Below, piece after piece: positions 45,601 through 54,971 of a DNA stretch of 64,000 bases. The position numbers were made by a program, and so were the translations under genes. Below the pieces are notes generated by a model. That model searched no databases. It saw only the letters and a list, made by a program, of their open reading frames with translations, and was not told the DNA's origin. This DNA is from Aricia agestis (taxonomy: Eukaryota > Arthropoda > Insecta > Lepidoptera > Lycaenidae). Numbering within the stretch: position 1 is the first letter of the stretch; every line of letters begins with the position of its first letter. The stretch lies in contig NC_056410.1 of the NCBI RefSeq assembly GCF_905147365.1, positions 4,997,501 to 5,061,500 on the forward strand. Direction: 5' to 3'.

Positions 45601-46055
45601 AGAGTTCGACAAGGCTGTTGCCTGTTTATTAGGGTTGCTGAGGATTCCTCTTCCTCTTCCTCATAATGAGGAAGTTCCGCAATAATTTGGGTTCCTCAAC
45701 CGTTACCGCATCCTCATAAATAAAAATACAAAAATCCTCTTCCGCTATCGCTTCCTCAAAATTTAGGAGGAATTTATGAGGAATTTCACTGCGCATGCGC
45801 GTCGCGTATCCAATCATGGCAACGCACACGCCAGAGCGCGATGCCGGACCGAACGGGCGCTGCTGTTCCTTGTTCCTTGTCTCTCTCGCCACCCGCGCTG
45901 TTCCTTGCTTGTTTGTTTTAATTTTATTGACATAATATAGCAAGCGTTGTTTTGTTTACGCGTGTACGCACTACGCAGCTACGTACGCAGTGCAAATAAT
46001 CTAATAATTTGATTTCTATCGAAAACCGAAATGATACCGAAGTGTAGTGCTATAT

Positions 46056-46778
46056 CAGGGGTTCCCAGACTTTTTTGTCCACTGCCCACTTTGAGAACAA
46101 AATATGTTTTAGTGCCCCCATTGTTTCACCTACTTTCTTTTCCTAATTTAAATTAAGGGTCTTTTGCCCCTTAAGAGGATACACCAGGGGCTAGAGAAAT
46201 GAAAAAAAAGTACGTGTAATATCTATAGCTGTCTCCCTTACCTCAAGCCTATACCGCAGAACGCGATAGAGACAACTGCAGAAAATCCAGAAAATCAACG
46301 ATTCGTTGTCCCCTGATTCCTTCTCCAAAACTTAACCGATTTAAGTAGTTTTTTCATTAAAGATTAAAAAAAGGATTGAGCTGTGTTCCTATGTTTTGCT
46401 TTTTTTGTATAATCTAGCCAAATCTGTTTTCTGGACGTTTGAACACAGCGGAAAATCTGGCCATTTTTTTGGGTTTTTGAACGTATCATATCTTATTTAA
46501 TAATTAAATTATGAAAAAAAAGAAAACATAGGGACATTGTATTAGTGGCCATAGATATTCAGGAAAATAATTATAACTCTACTAGCATTATCCAGGGAGG
46601 AAACAGGGGACAACGTTTGTATGGAAAAAAGGGCGGTGTGGACTCCTCTTAATTTGTCGGTAATATTAGCCCCCACAGCCTCTACAAAACGCCGCCATTT
46701 TTTCTGAGTCCCACACTGCCCCCCTTTAGATCTTCAGCGCCCACAAGGGGGCGTAATCACCCACATTGGGAAACGCTG
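46056..46778. mobile_element. hAT-like (Buster-type ends) element holding a piggyBac-like MITE
   Basis: The left end CAGGGGTTCCCAGACTTTTT and right end inverse CAGCGTTTCCCAATGTGG are of the kind seen in Buster-group hATs. The flanks TGCTATAT (46048-46055) and TACTATAT (46779-46786) agree in 7 of 8 bases. The outer parts contain CCACTGCCCACTTTGAGAAC and CAGCGCCCACAAGGGGGCG. An eroded inverted copy is at 33524-33772. Confidence 0.75.
46175..46648 (-). mobile_element. piggyBac-like MITE, copy 2
   Basis: TTAA at 46171-46174 and 46649-46652. Reads as the inverse of 5202-5640 over its full length (shared blocks include ACGATTCGTTGTCCCCTGAT, AATCTAGCCAAATCTGTTTT and GTTTGTATGG near the end), with indels that make it 35 bases longer. 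Confidence 0.85.
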
Positions 46779-47432
46779 TACTATATGGACGTACTTCCTC
46801 TTCCGCTTCCTCATCCGCATCCTCTTTCTCAAAAAAATATCCTCTTCCTCATCCGCATCCTCTAAATTTGCGCGTGAAAATTCCTCTTTCTCCTCCTCTT
46901 TCTCATAATCACTTCCTCAACAACCCTACTGTTTATAAACGTGGCGAGAAAAGGAACTAACGCTTCTATCATACAAAAACGTCATTTTTGACAGTTCTCC
47001 TTTACCAGCAGCGCACATTGACTGACATTGACACATTCAATTAAAGCCTTGTCGAACTGTATACAGCATGGAATTAATATATACTACGTATAACTAGTAT
47101 ATATTAAATCCATGGTATACAGTTTGACAAGGCTTTAATTGAATGTGTCAATGTCATATTGAATGTGTCAATGTCAGTCAATGTGCGCTGCTGGTAAAGG
47201 AGAACTGTCAAAAATGACGTTTTTGTATGATAGAAGCGTTAGTTCCTTTTCTCGCCACGTTCATAAACAGGCAACGTAATCTGTGCAGGCAACAGCCTTG
47301 TCGAACTCTACAACAGTATTTTTTCCTAGAATTTGGAAATGTGAAATCTATATGTTTTTCTTTGTGTTTTCTTAACCTGGTTTCAACCATTATTATCATA
47401 AACTAGTGTTATTTATTAAGTTTAAGTTTATA

Positions 47433-47573
47433 ATGTCTGGTATATGGAATTTAAGTTCAATATGTCGATTCTGTCACACCGATGGAAACTTTAGGAATTT
47501 TACTTTACCAAATAAACACAATGGAATAAACGAATCGTACGGAGAAATATTACAAAAAACTTTTAACATTACT
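47433..47573 (+). CDS. ZAD gene exon 1
   Basis: 47 codons from ATG (context TTTATAATG) to the donor ACT|GTAAGT. Encodes MSGIWNLSSICRFCHTDG and the first half of the ZAD fold with the zinc ligands C11 and C14. An upstream in-frame GTG at 47406 is not needed. The start lies about 120 bases after the end of the family C MITE, so the promoter must be within or beyond that repeat. Confidence 0.85.
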
Positions 47574-50500
47574 GTAAGTGTTTCAACATTAAATACTTAT
47601 TACTTTCAACATTATATATTAGGTCTATGTTTAGCCTAAACATATACCTAGTTTAGGTATATAATTACCTCTATAATAATGTATAACTTGAATTTTCAGA
47701 TGATTATGCCTGAGGCGATGAATACCAGTAACATGATATGTGATGACTGTATATCGAGCCTAACAGACGCTGCCAAGTTCAAAGACCAGGTTCAGGCTTG
47801 TGAGAACAAATTTCGGGAGTATGTAAAAAGTAAGAAAAAATCTTTTTGCTTTCTATAGTACTAAAAGAACTTTAAAATGCTATGCCCTAATCTATTTCTC
47901 TCTGCTAATTGCTGCATCAAATTCGAGCATGTTACTGATAAACCTACAGAGATACATACCTTTTCATTTTGGTATTTTATATTATTACAAAATAAAAATA
48001 ACAGCTGTTACAAGTTTAGTTTGCAACTAAGTATGGATGATAATGTGCAAATACATATTTTTGTTCAGTGGATGTAAAAGTTACATTAATTTACATGATG
48101 CTTAAATTTTTTTGATTTCAGATGAATTCTTTACGCTGGCTTCTGATGTCAAGGATTCTTTCCCCCTAGGTATTTATTCATGCGTGTTTATCATACATTA
48201 TTTGAGAATAATAATTTATGTTTACATATTAATAACTGCATATGTAACAGATTCAGCATCATGTCTTTCTCTAACACATCGGAAAAGTCACATAACAAAC
48301 AAAGATACCTTGGATTGTTTAGGCTGCCTAGTTGTCAAGTTATTAGTAAGGGGGTTTGAATTTTTCTTTTGTTTCAGATATCAAAATTGAAGAGAACGAT
48401 AAAAATAATCATAGAGAAGTAAAATTAGGTATGGGTTTACACACTGATTTTTTAACAATTAGTGTTATTTAACGAGAGTCAATGTGAGTTCATCAGTGAT
48501 AATGTACAGAAATCAACATCCCAAGTGGGACATTCTTAGTATGTGTGTTGAAACGTTGCTGTATTGAATAGGCATGCTCAAAAATAGATGCTTGAGCTAT
48601 TTTCGGGCATGCTACTGACAGGGTGAAAGGGAGCGTGCTTTTAGCGCGTGTGAACAGGTACTTTACATATCATGCATACTAGCATTGTAAAAACGAGTGT
48701 GCTTTATACGACACACCTGAAGTAAAACTTCTTGAGCTCCATCTACATGTATGTATACTGAAAGAAGAATAATCTCTCCGTTGGCCTCGTTTGATTACAC
48801 TTTCGTAACTATCTCGTCACCACTGACCTCTATAATACACTGGACAGGCTATGCAGTGACAGCTATTTTTTGTGCCGATTTGATTGGAAATTGCCGTGAA
48901 CTAATTACATAGAAAATTACAATCGCCATTTGCAAAATAGTAGTTCCAAGTACACTCACTGCTGCTTTCACATAGCAATCAGCGCCAATATGGCGACTTT
49001 CAAATTAGAACATTTTATTGATAGCGATCGCCTGTCCAGTGTATTATAGAGGTCAGTGCGAGTCACGCATTTACCAGCTTACTCCCCAAGTCAAGCACGC
49101 GTACAGAAATTTAAGAAAATGTGCGTGCGCACCTCCGTTCGTCTCACCCGATCACACATATTTTCGTATCGCTCTCGTCACGTATTTGCCAGCTTACACC
49201 CCAAGTCAAGCGTGCGTAAAGAAGTTTCTTGAATAAACAAAAAAAAAATTTTTTTTTTCACTACACAACTGATATAAAACTTCTTGAGCATGCATGGGCC
49301 ATGAGAGAAAGGAAGAAAGAAAATGAGCGCGTGCACCTCTCCGTTCACCTCGTTCGATCACACTTTCGTAACGTTCTTGTCACGCATTTGCCAGCCTACT
49401 TCAAGCCTTCTACAGTCAAGAGTGTGTAAAGTAGTTTTACTTCCAAAAGATAAATTAGCATATATGTACTTATTACTAGCAAAACAGTCCAGGGCTGTAG
49501 CTAGAGTCAAATTTGAGGTAGGGCAGCGTCGGTTACAGGTAGGGCGGAAGCAAAAAAATCGGTCAAGTGCGAGTCGGATTCGTGCGCGAAGGGTTTCGTA
49601 CCGTTATAGATAAAAAATAGGCCAAAATTGTGTTTTTTTGTAATTGAGCCCCCTTTAAATATAAATGTTATTTTAATTGTATTATTAATTAATTAAGTGA
49701 TTTCGCAAAAATGTCCAGTGCCTACTGTTGCCATTAATATCACTATGCAGCAAAAAAGGCCAAAAAAACACGAATCCACCCTTCAGTAAGTGCCAAAATC
49801 TTTGCAAAAATGTAGGGTACGTGGTTTGCAAAAAAAAAATGGCGCTCGGCCTACCCTCTTTGTACAAATAATGTAATAACCTTACATCTAATCCATATTT
49901 TATGTTTGTGTGAAAAATATTATAATATATGTTAAATTTTCTATCTATCAAGCCATCATAATATAGTATTTAGTCAGATGTGATATTCGTCTCACCACTG
50001 TAAACTTTGAAATCTATGTTTCTAACTATTTCGCAACAAATATAATAATACATTATTATAATCTCAATAACACAGAGCTATACAAACTGTTTATGTAAAC
50101 AATTCTTTGAAATAACTTAACTTGTTATCATTAAACAGATAAGAGATAAGAGTAATAAAAACCGGTTTTGGTATTATACACAAGCAAACTTCGTCCTTAG
50201 TGCAATACAAATAAAGTTCAAAATGGCCGCGACCGGCAAAAGCCGTTATAAATAGGTAATTTTTATCTTGATTGTTTTACTAAAACGATACTATTATATA
50301 CTATTACTAGGATCTAAATCGTTTTGTACACGATAATATAAGCTTTTAACGTCAATTATTTACAAAAATATTAAACAAATCGCGTTCAAATCACATAAAT
50401 AAAAACCAAATTTTCTCGTGTAAACTAGAAGTTATTACGATATAAGTATTTCTTTCAAATGATTATCTAAAACTATTTATAAATTATAAATAATAAATTA

Positions 50501-53297
50501 AACTATTTTACTACTTACATTCGTTAAATCCATCAATAATATCAAACAAACAACACAACATGGCAGAACACACACGAAAAATTCACGATTTTCAAATGAC
50601 TGACAAATATTCGTCGACCACAGATTGTATAATATTTTGCATGCAGAATGTGGCAAATTTATCGTAGATCATAACTAACCAAACTTCTTCATACAAAAGT
50701 AGTCTCTAAATCGACGAAATACGTAATTCAATCGAACGAAAGAGCGCGGCCACATCCGGCCGCTTGGGTGTAGACGGAATGGCTGCAGTATAATCTGTGG
50801 CGGCCGGATCCGGCCGCTTGGGGATTAAAAGGTTTTGATTTTATTTTGTTTGTAGTATTTGTTGTTTTGATTTATCTCTAGGTCAATGATGTATTCAATT
50901 CATTCAATAGTTATTCTTAGATACTTAAAAAAATTCTGTGACAAAGCATGAGCACTATATCTAAGAACTACATACTTATTATTAAATCCTCAATTACGAA
51001 GAACAAGCGAACAATATGGTTAAACTTCTGGATGTAGTGATCCACGAGTAGCGATTGTATTTTGCGCTTTCACCTGTTTTGAGCAGTGAGGTTTTTCGTC
51101 GTCAATTTGCTCTTCAACCTTCCGTTTTTTTCCAAAGAAAGCCCGTATATCCATCGCGAAATCAAAGAATACCTATTCAATTTAATATTATGTCAATACA
51201 AAAAAGAACTGTATTTATTTTTGAAGAAAACACTCTTTACTTTACTTCACTTGAACCAAACAACCAACAATCATAAACAACCTTTCGGTAATGTAAAATG
51301 TTTATTAACTGGGATTCCCCGTACGAAAGATTGCCGATATTGCAATCTATGGTATTCACAGATACTATTTTAATTAAATGGACGCATCGCTTCATGTAAT
51401 CGTGATTCAAATGATATCTATACACAGAACAAAGAATTATTATCGACGACTTCTGTGGCCCAATGGTTGGGCGTGTGGCAGCTTAATCCGGGGGTCGCGG
51501 GTTCGAATCCTGCCAACGGAACAAAAAGTTTTTAAAGGTATAATAAAAATCTTAACTATATAATGTATATTTTATATAAGAATAAAGTATATTTCTGTTG
51601 TCTAATACCTGTAATGCAAGTCCTTTAGGTCTTCCTTTTTAGGGTTCCGTACCCAAAGGGTAAAAACGGGACCCTATTATTGATACTTCGATGTCTGTCC
51701 GTCTGTCCGTCTGTCCGTCTGTTTCCAGGCTGTAACTCAAGAACGGTAATAGCTAGAGAAATGAAATTTTCACAGATTATGTATTTCTGTTGCCGCTATA
51801 ACAACAAATACTAGAAACAAAATTTTTAAGGTTCCCATACAACAAACGTGATTTTTCTAACATTTTTTGCTTAACTATCAATGATGACAACAGGTAGGTA
51901 CTTGAAATTTTCACAAAGGCCTTAATAATATATGTAATTTAATAAATACCTAATAATATAAGTTAAAATAAAAAATTAAGGGTTAGGTAGGTAGGTCCCA
52001 TACTATTTTTGCTCTATAACGGTACGTGCGCGGTATAACCCTTCGTGCGCGGGTCCGACTCGCACTTGGCCGATTATTGGTATTTTTAAGGTAGGGCATT
52101 GTGATTTTAAGGTAGGGCATTGCCCCACTATGCCCCCCCCTAGCTACGGCCCTGAAACAGTCCATTGTCAAAGCATGCTATTCTTGAGCATGTGTAACTG
52201 TCTCTTTACTCTGGCTCATGCTTATTTTTAGTGTTCTAAAGGAGAGAGCGCACTGGGCTTAACTACACTGCTGCGAAGTGACGCGACACCTCACAGCCTA
52301 AATACTTTTATACTAAAACTAGATGACGCCCGCAACTCCGTTGCGCCAAAATTTACAACCAACAGAAGAACCGTACATTTTTCCTGGATAAAAAGTATCC
52401 TACGTCCTTTTTCCGGGACTCCAAAGTATCTACATACCCATCAAAATCAGTTCAGCGGTTTGGGCGTTAAAAGGTAACAGACAGACACACTTTCGCATTT
52501 TAAGTATGAATTGTACTCGATAAGCCGCACTACACGGCAGTAGCGCTAGCCTCAACTTGACACCATAAAGTTAATATACGGTACCTAGCGGAGTAGAGAA
52601 ACAAAGGCCTGATGTTTGACAGCTCGAGATTGTTGCTCTATTCCGCTAGGTATGTTCACTTTATGCTTGACACCCAATGACCAAACGTCAGTAACTCTAC
52701 CATGAGTTTAAAGCTATAGTATTTATCGATACCGACTACATAAATATTTAGTATGGTGATTTTAGTTCCGCAAGTAACCACTAGAGGCGCTGTAAAATTT
52801 GCCATACTAAAAATTTACGGTACTCGGTATCGAGTATCGAGAAATACTATAGCTTTAAACTCATGGTAGAGCTACAGTTCTATGAAACATAAAATGTCGC
52901 GTCGTTCCGCTGCAGCCTGCAGCGTAGGTCGTCGCAAGGTGACTTTCCGATCTTTGCCGCGGCTAACCGCGAAATATAACCAATCCCACTGATTTACTTA
53001 ACCTTTTTTTCAGAATTTGAATTTGATGAAACTTCGTTAGTAAAAATTGAAAAATCATCAATCTGTGAAGAAGATGAAGGTCAGTAATGTTTGTATAAGA
53101 ATTATTTGTTGTTTTTTTTTATCCTTGCTAAAATCTGTTAAGTAAATTTTATTGCGTCGAATTAATTTGCCCCCATTTTTACGCAGATGATACATTTGAT
53201 CAAGATAATAACGATGAAGGCCACACACCTGATGAAAATATTATGACTGTTGAATTAGATCTTACAGCTCAAGAAAAAGTCGACGTCATCAAGAAAG
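47433..53297 (+). CDS. ZAD-type zinc-finger protein gene, first six exons
   Basis: Exons 47433-47573, 47700-47829, 48122-48169, 48378-48428, 53014-53079 and 53187-53297 join into one open frame of 182 codons plus one base. All introns begin GT and end AG; intron 1 is phase 0 and introns 2-6 are phase 1. Residues 11-64 form a ZAD (zinc-finger-associated domain): CRFC at 11-14, CDDC at 61-64, with the usual aromatic and hydrophobic pattern and the following KFKDQVQACENKFREY helix. An acidic, probably disordered linker follows (EENDKNN, EKSSICEEDE, DDTFDQDNNDEGH). ZAD proteins are insect nuclear DNA-binding factors that dimerise through this domain and usually carry C2H2 fingers at the C-terminus; none is visible here, so the gene must continue beyond the gypsy element in intron 6 or is truncated. 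Introns 4 and 6 are swollen by transposons. Confidence 0.85.
47700..47829 (+). CDS. ZAD gene exon 2
   Basis: Acceptor TTTTCAG|ATG, 43 codons plus one base, donor A|GTAAGA. Encodes MIMPEAMNTSNMICDDCISS onward, with zinc ligands C61 and C64 and the closing helix of the ZAD. Reading through the donor meets a stop soon after, supporting the splice. Confidence 0.85.
48122..48169 (+). CDS. ZAD gene exon 3
   Basis: Acceptor GATTTCAG, donor G|GTATTT, 48 bases, phase 1 at both ends. Encodes (N)EFFTLASDVKDSFPL. Confidence 0.75.
   Translation: MNSLRWLLMSRILSP
48378..48428 (+). CDS. ZAD gene exon 4
   Basis: Acceptor TTTTGTTTCAG, donor G|GTATGG, 51 bases, phase 1 at both ends. Encodes (D)IKIEENDKNNHREVKL. 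Confidence 0.75.
48690..49440 (+). repeat. Degenerate tandem repeat in ZAD intron 4
   Basis: Three eroded units share CTCCGTTNNCCTCGTTCGAT, CACACTTTCGTAAC, TCGTCACGCATTTGCCAGC and CCCCAAGTCAAGCGTGCGTA. Unit 1 is split by the family D MITE at 48821-49058. The repeated frames give short similar ORFs but no recognisable protein. Confidence 0.65.
48821..49058. mobile_element. hAT-like MITE, family D, copy 2 (inverted)
   Basis: Same CACTGACCTCTATAATACAC ends as 36284-36537, in the opposite orientation. The flanks CTCGTCAC (48813-48820) and CGAGTCAC (49059-49066) agree in 6 of 8 bases. Neighbouring tandem units show the uninterrupted CTCTCGTCACGTATTTGCC. Confidence 0.8.
49559..49770 (+). repeat. 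Family A repeat, 5' part
   Basis: TCGGTCAAGTGCGAGTCGGA, then GTTATAGATAAAAAATAGGC, as in the other copies; the GACAGAC end is missing. Confidence 0.6.
50800..50816. repeat. 16-bp GC palindrome
   Basis: CGGCCGGATCCGGCCG stands in AT-rich DNA; related CATCCGGCCGCTTGGG lies about 60 bases upstream. Confidence 0.6.
51449..51636 (+). mobile_element. tRNA-derived SINE, second family
   Basis: A box TGGCCCAATGG (51456-51466) and B box GGTTCGAATCC (51500-51510), then AACGGAACAAAAAGTTT and an AT-rich body ending near TAATACCTGTAATGCAAGTC. Fragments of the same family lie inverted at about 62140-62270. Confidence 0.7.
51637..52074 (-). repeat. Family A repeat, inverted
   Basis: AGGGTTCCGTACCCAAAGGG, a TGTCCGTCTGTCCGTCTG run, and at the far end ACTCGCACTTGGCCGAT. 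Confidence 0.7.
52318..52509 (+). repeat. CTAGATGACGCC-family tail
   Basis: ACTAGATGACGCCCGCAACT, GGTTTGGGCGTTAAAAGG, CAGACAGACACACTTTCGCA in order. Confidence 0.7.
52691..52875. mobile_element. 185-bp MITE in ZAD intron 4
   Basis: GTAACTCTACCATGAGTTTA followed by AAGCTATAGTATTT is the inverse of the right end (AAATACTATAGCTTTAAACT, CATGGTAGAGCTAC). The middle contains TAGTATGG...CCATACTA and CCACTAGAGGCGCTGT. Its arms alone form the palindrome at 21871-21935. Confidence 0.8.
53014..53079 (+). CDS. ZAD gene exon 5
   Basis: Acceptor CCTTTTTTTCAG, donor G|GTCAGT, 66 bases, phase 1 at both ends. Encodes (E)FEFDETSLVKIEKSSICEE and DE, an acidic linker. Confidence 0.75.
53187..53297 (+). CDS. 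ZAD gene exon 6
   Basis: Acceptor TTTTTACGCAG, donor G|GTATGC, 111 bases, phase 1 at both ends. Encodes (D)DTFDQDNNDEGHTPDENIM followed by TVELDLTAQEKVDVIKK. The next exon is not in the part of the window I can read. Confidence 0.75.
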
Positions 53298-53319
53298 GTA
53301 TGCTGTTATTCTTTAGGCA

Positions 53320-53480
53320 TCCATTACACGGTAGGTTCTGCTGCCAGTTTTACCAGTCATGACTGTGAGTGTTGAATAACCTGCCGTGTTATGCAGTGAA
53401 TGATGGTTGCATGAAATTGATTGATATTTATCTGGATATTTTGGTTTTTATGTCATGCAACCATCAATCATGACTTTTGA
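53320..53480. repeat. Two small inverted repeats
   Basis: CATTACACGGTAGGTT pairs with AACCTGCCGTGTTATG, and GATGGTTGCATGA pairs with TCATGCAACCATC. They look like the ends of one or two short MITEs. Confidence 0.5.
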
Positions 53481-53489
53481 GTAAGTAAT

Positions 53490-54421
53490 GTAAAGCTGGG
53501 AACAAATTATCGGACGTTGTCCTCGGACGTTTTCCTCAGATGCGGCTTGTTTCTATCTGGTTAATACAAAATACACTAAACTGTGCACATTGTCTGACAT
53601 AAGTCGCGGACGCGACCTTGAGCGTTCGGACGTCTTAAAAGAATCTGGCTAGCGAGATGTTTTTTCATCCGCGGACATGGTGGAGCGCGGGGACTCGTCC
53701 GCAGACGTTCAGTCGTATTCGTTTCATTTTATGCGCATGTGCAGTAATAGAAATTAACATCAATTTCTGTCAGATTTTAGCACATGACACATTCAAGTCA
53801 TTTCAAATTGTTAGCGGGAAGCATGTCAACCATTGAGGTACTATAGATGTCAACTGTCAAGCAGCGACAGTGAGGAATGAGGATGATTATTTAGCGGTAG
53901 CTGCGCTGTGTTGTCCGCCAAAAAAAAGAAAGCACGCTCGGAAAGCTTATGAACCATAAAGAAATATAATATGATAGTAGTTGACAGTACTGATATTATG
54001 AACCCAAAACTCTACATTGTATTACCTATAGTGTCCGACCAAAACTGATTTTTCAGCCGAAACTGAAACCGAAACCAAAATTTGATAACATTTAAAATTA
54101 CAATTATTTACTGAAATTTACTTTTTTTTTATTTTATTAATACATTAGAAAAAGTGCCAAATTGGATTAAAATAAATATTATTAATCTTAGACTCGAATA
54201 TGTTCCCCAGAAACTTTTCAGTACTCATATTCCGTTTTTTTTATCCGAGTAACAATAATAATAATATTTATGGACTTGTGTTACAGGTACCAGACGACAG
54301 AAATATATCCCCGCCCGCCCCGCCCACTTTCATTTAAAGCCTTATCGCACTTTAAGAATATGTCATAAGTCATAACTCATAGCACGTAATTCACCAACAG
54401 TTACATACCTAATATTATTAT
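53490..54421. other. ZAD intron 6, no exon recognised
   Basis: GTCGCGGACGCGACCTTGAG at 53592 recurs in part near 61587 (AAGGTCGCGTCCGCCTTGAG). AGCCGAAACTGAAACCGAAA at 54057 is an edge of the repeat at 61366-61510. CATTTAAAGCCTTATCGCAC (54333) is a family C end. Confidence 0.45.
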
Positions 54422-54958
54422 TGTTACGTGCTAGGGTTCGAGGATTTGGAGAGAAAGACCTGGTGACTCTCTTGAAGACTTTATTAACACTGCACTAAAC
54501 ACTAGGTCACAACACTTAGCACTAGGTCCAATCACTAAGCACTATCACTGTCCTAGGTCGTAGCCAAGTCGCAGGTTTCACTGGTTCACTCACTATTGAT
54601 CACTTGTGTTCACTCCGAAATCGCCTTGATGAAAGCTCGAAACAAACTGACTAGCCGGGCGCGCCCGCGGCTCTTTTTATATGGCGAGACGAATTCCAGA
54701 AATTTCCCGATTTACGCAAACAAGTAAACAACCGTGGGAAATTTCTAGGAGGCCCGGGAATGTACCACAATAAAACTGCCGTCCCTGCGATAAGTGCAGT
54801 AAGTTGAATTTAATTTAGACCTTATGTACTCAGTCATAAGGTCTAAATTCAAACACGCTAACAAATAAAGGGTAAACACGTAAACAAACACTGGACCTTC
54901 CCAGAAGGTTCGAGTATGTACTTGCGCACCACGTGTCCGTATACCATGTACCGTAACA
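54422..54958 (-). repeat. 3' LTR (left copy)
   Basis: Bounded by TGTTACGTGC and CCGTAACA. I saw no difference from the right copy. On the minus strand it holds a TATA-like TATAAAAAG, an initiator TCAGTTTG and AATAAA (54480-54485). A 15-bp hairpin stem, AATTTAGACCTTATG, lies at 54812-54826 with its partner at 54835-54849. Confidence 0.95.
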
Positions 54959-54961
54959 CTA

Positions 54962-54971
54962 CTCCCCTCTT
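54962..54971 (-). promoter_or_regulatory. Polypurine tract
   Basis: On the minus strand AAGAGGGGAG lies four bases before the 3' LTR and overlaps the pol stop codon (54970-54972). It would prime plus-strand DNA synthesis. Confidence 0.8.

Larger units (their letters stand above)
45630..46928. mobile_element. hAT-like element, 1299 bp, perfect 8-bp duplication
   Basis: The ends TAGGGTTGCTGAGGA and, inverted, TAGGGTTGTTGAGGA fit the hAT TAGGG pattern. CTGTTTAT flanks both sides (45622-45629, 46929-46936); the right family C unit has it once (inverse at 47263-47270). Subterminal regions are packed with TTCCTC/ATCCTC motifs. A 104-codon minus-strand frame (45629-45943) starts outside the element and has no transposase motif. 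A second hAT element sits inside. Confidence 0.85.
45601..47309. mobile_element. Family C MITE pair (large palindrome) with three nested insertions
   Basis: AGAGTTCGACAAGGCTGTTG at 45601 is the inverse of CAACAGCCTTGTCGAACTCT at the right edge. Two family C units, each ended by GTTCGACAAGGC-type repeats, sit head to head around a palindromic centre near 47060-47120 (CATGGAATTAATATAT). The left unit is split by the hAT element 45630-46928; the right unit (about 47121-47309) is uninterrupted. Confidence 0.75.
49490..52154. mobile_element. 2.7-kb hAT-like element in ZAD intron 4
   Basis: CAGGGCTGTAGCTAG at the left and CTAGCTACGGCCCTG at the right are inverted ends. AAACAGTC flanks both sides exactly (49482-49489, 52155-52162). 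Subterminal GAGGTAGGGCA and AAGGTAGGGCATTG repeats lie at both ends. Inside are two family A copies in opposite orientation (49559-49770, 51637-52074) and a tRNA-derived SINE (about 51449-51636). Frames of up to 95 codons near 51055-51373 have no recognised transposase motif, so I call it non-autonomous. Confidence 0.85.

Noticed and set aside
45629..45943. 104-codon minus-strand frame in the outer hAT element
   Set aside because: It spans the element terminus and is rich in motifs dictated by the TTCCTC subterminal repeats. No transposase motif.
51449..51530. Functional tRNA gene
   Set aside because: A and B boxes are present, but the acceptor stem does not pair and the sequence continues into a SINE body with other copies.
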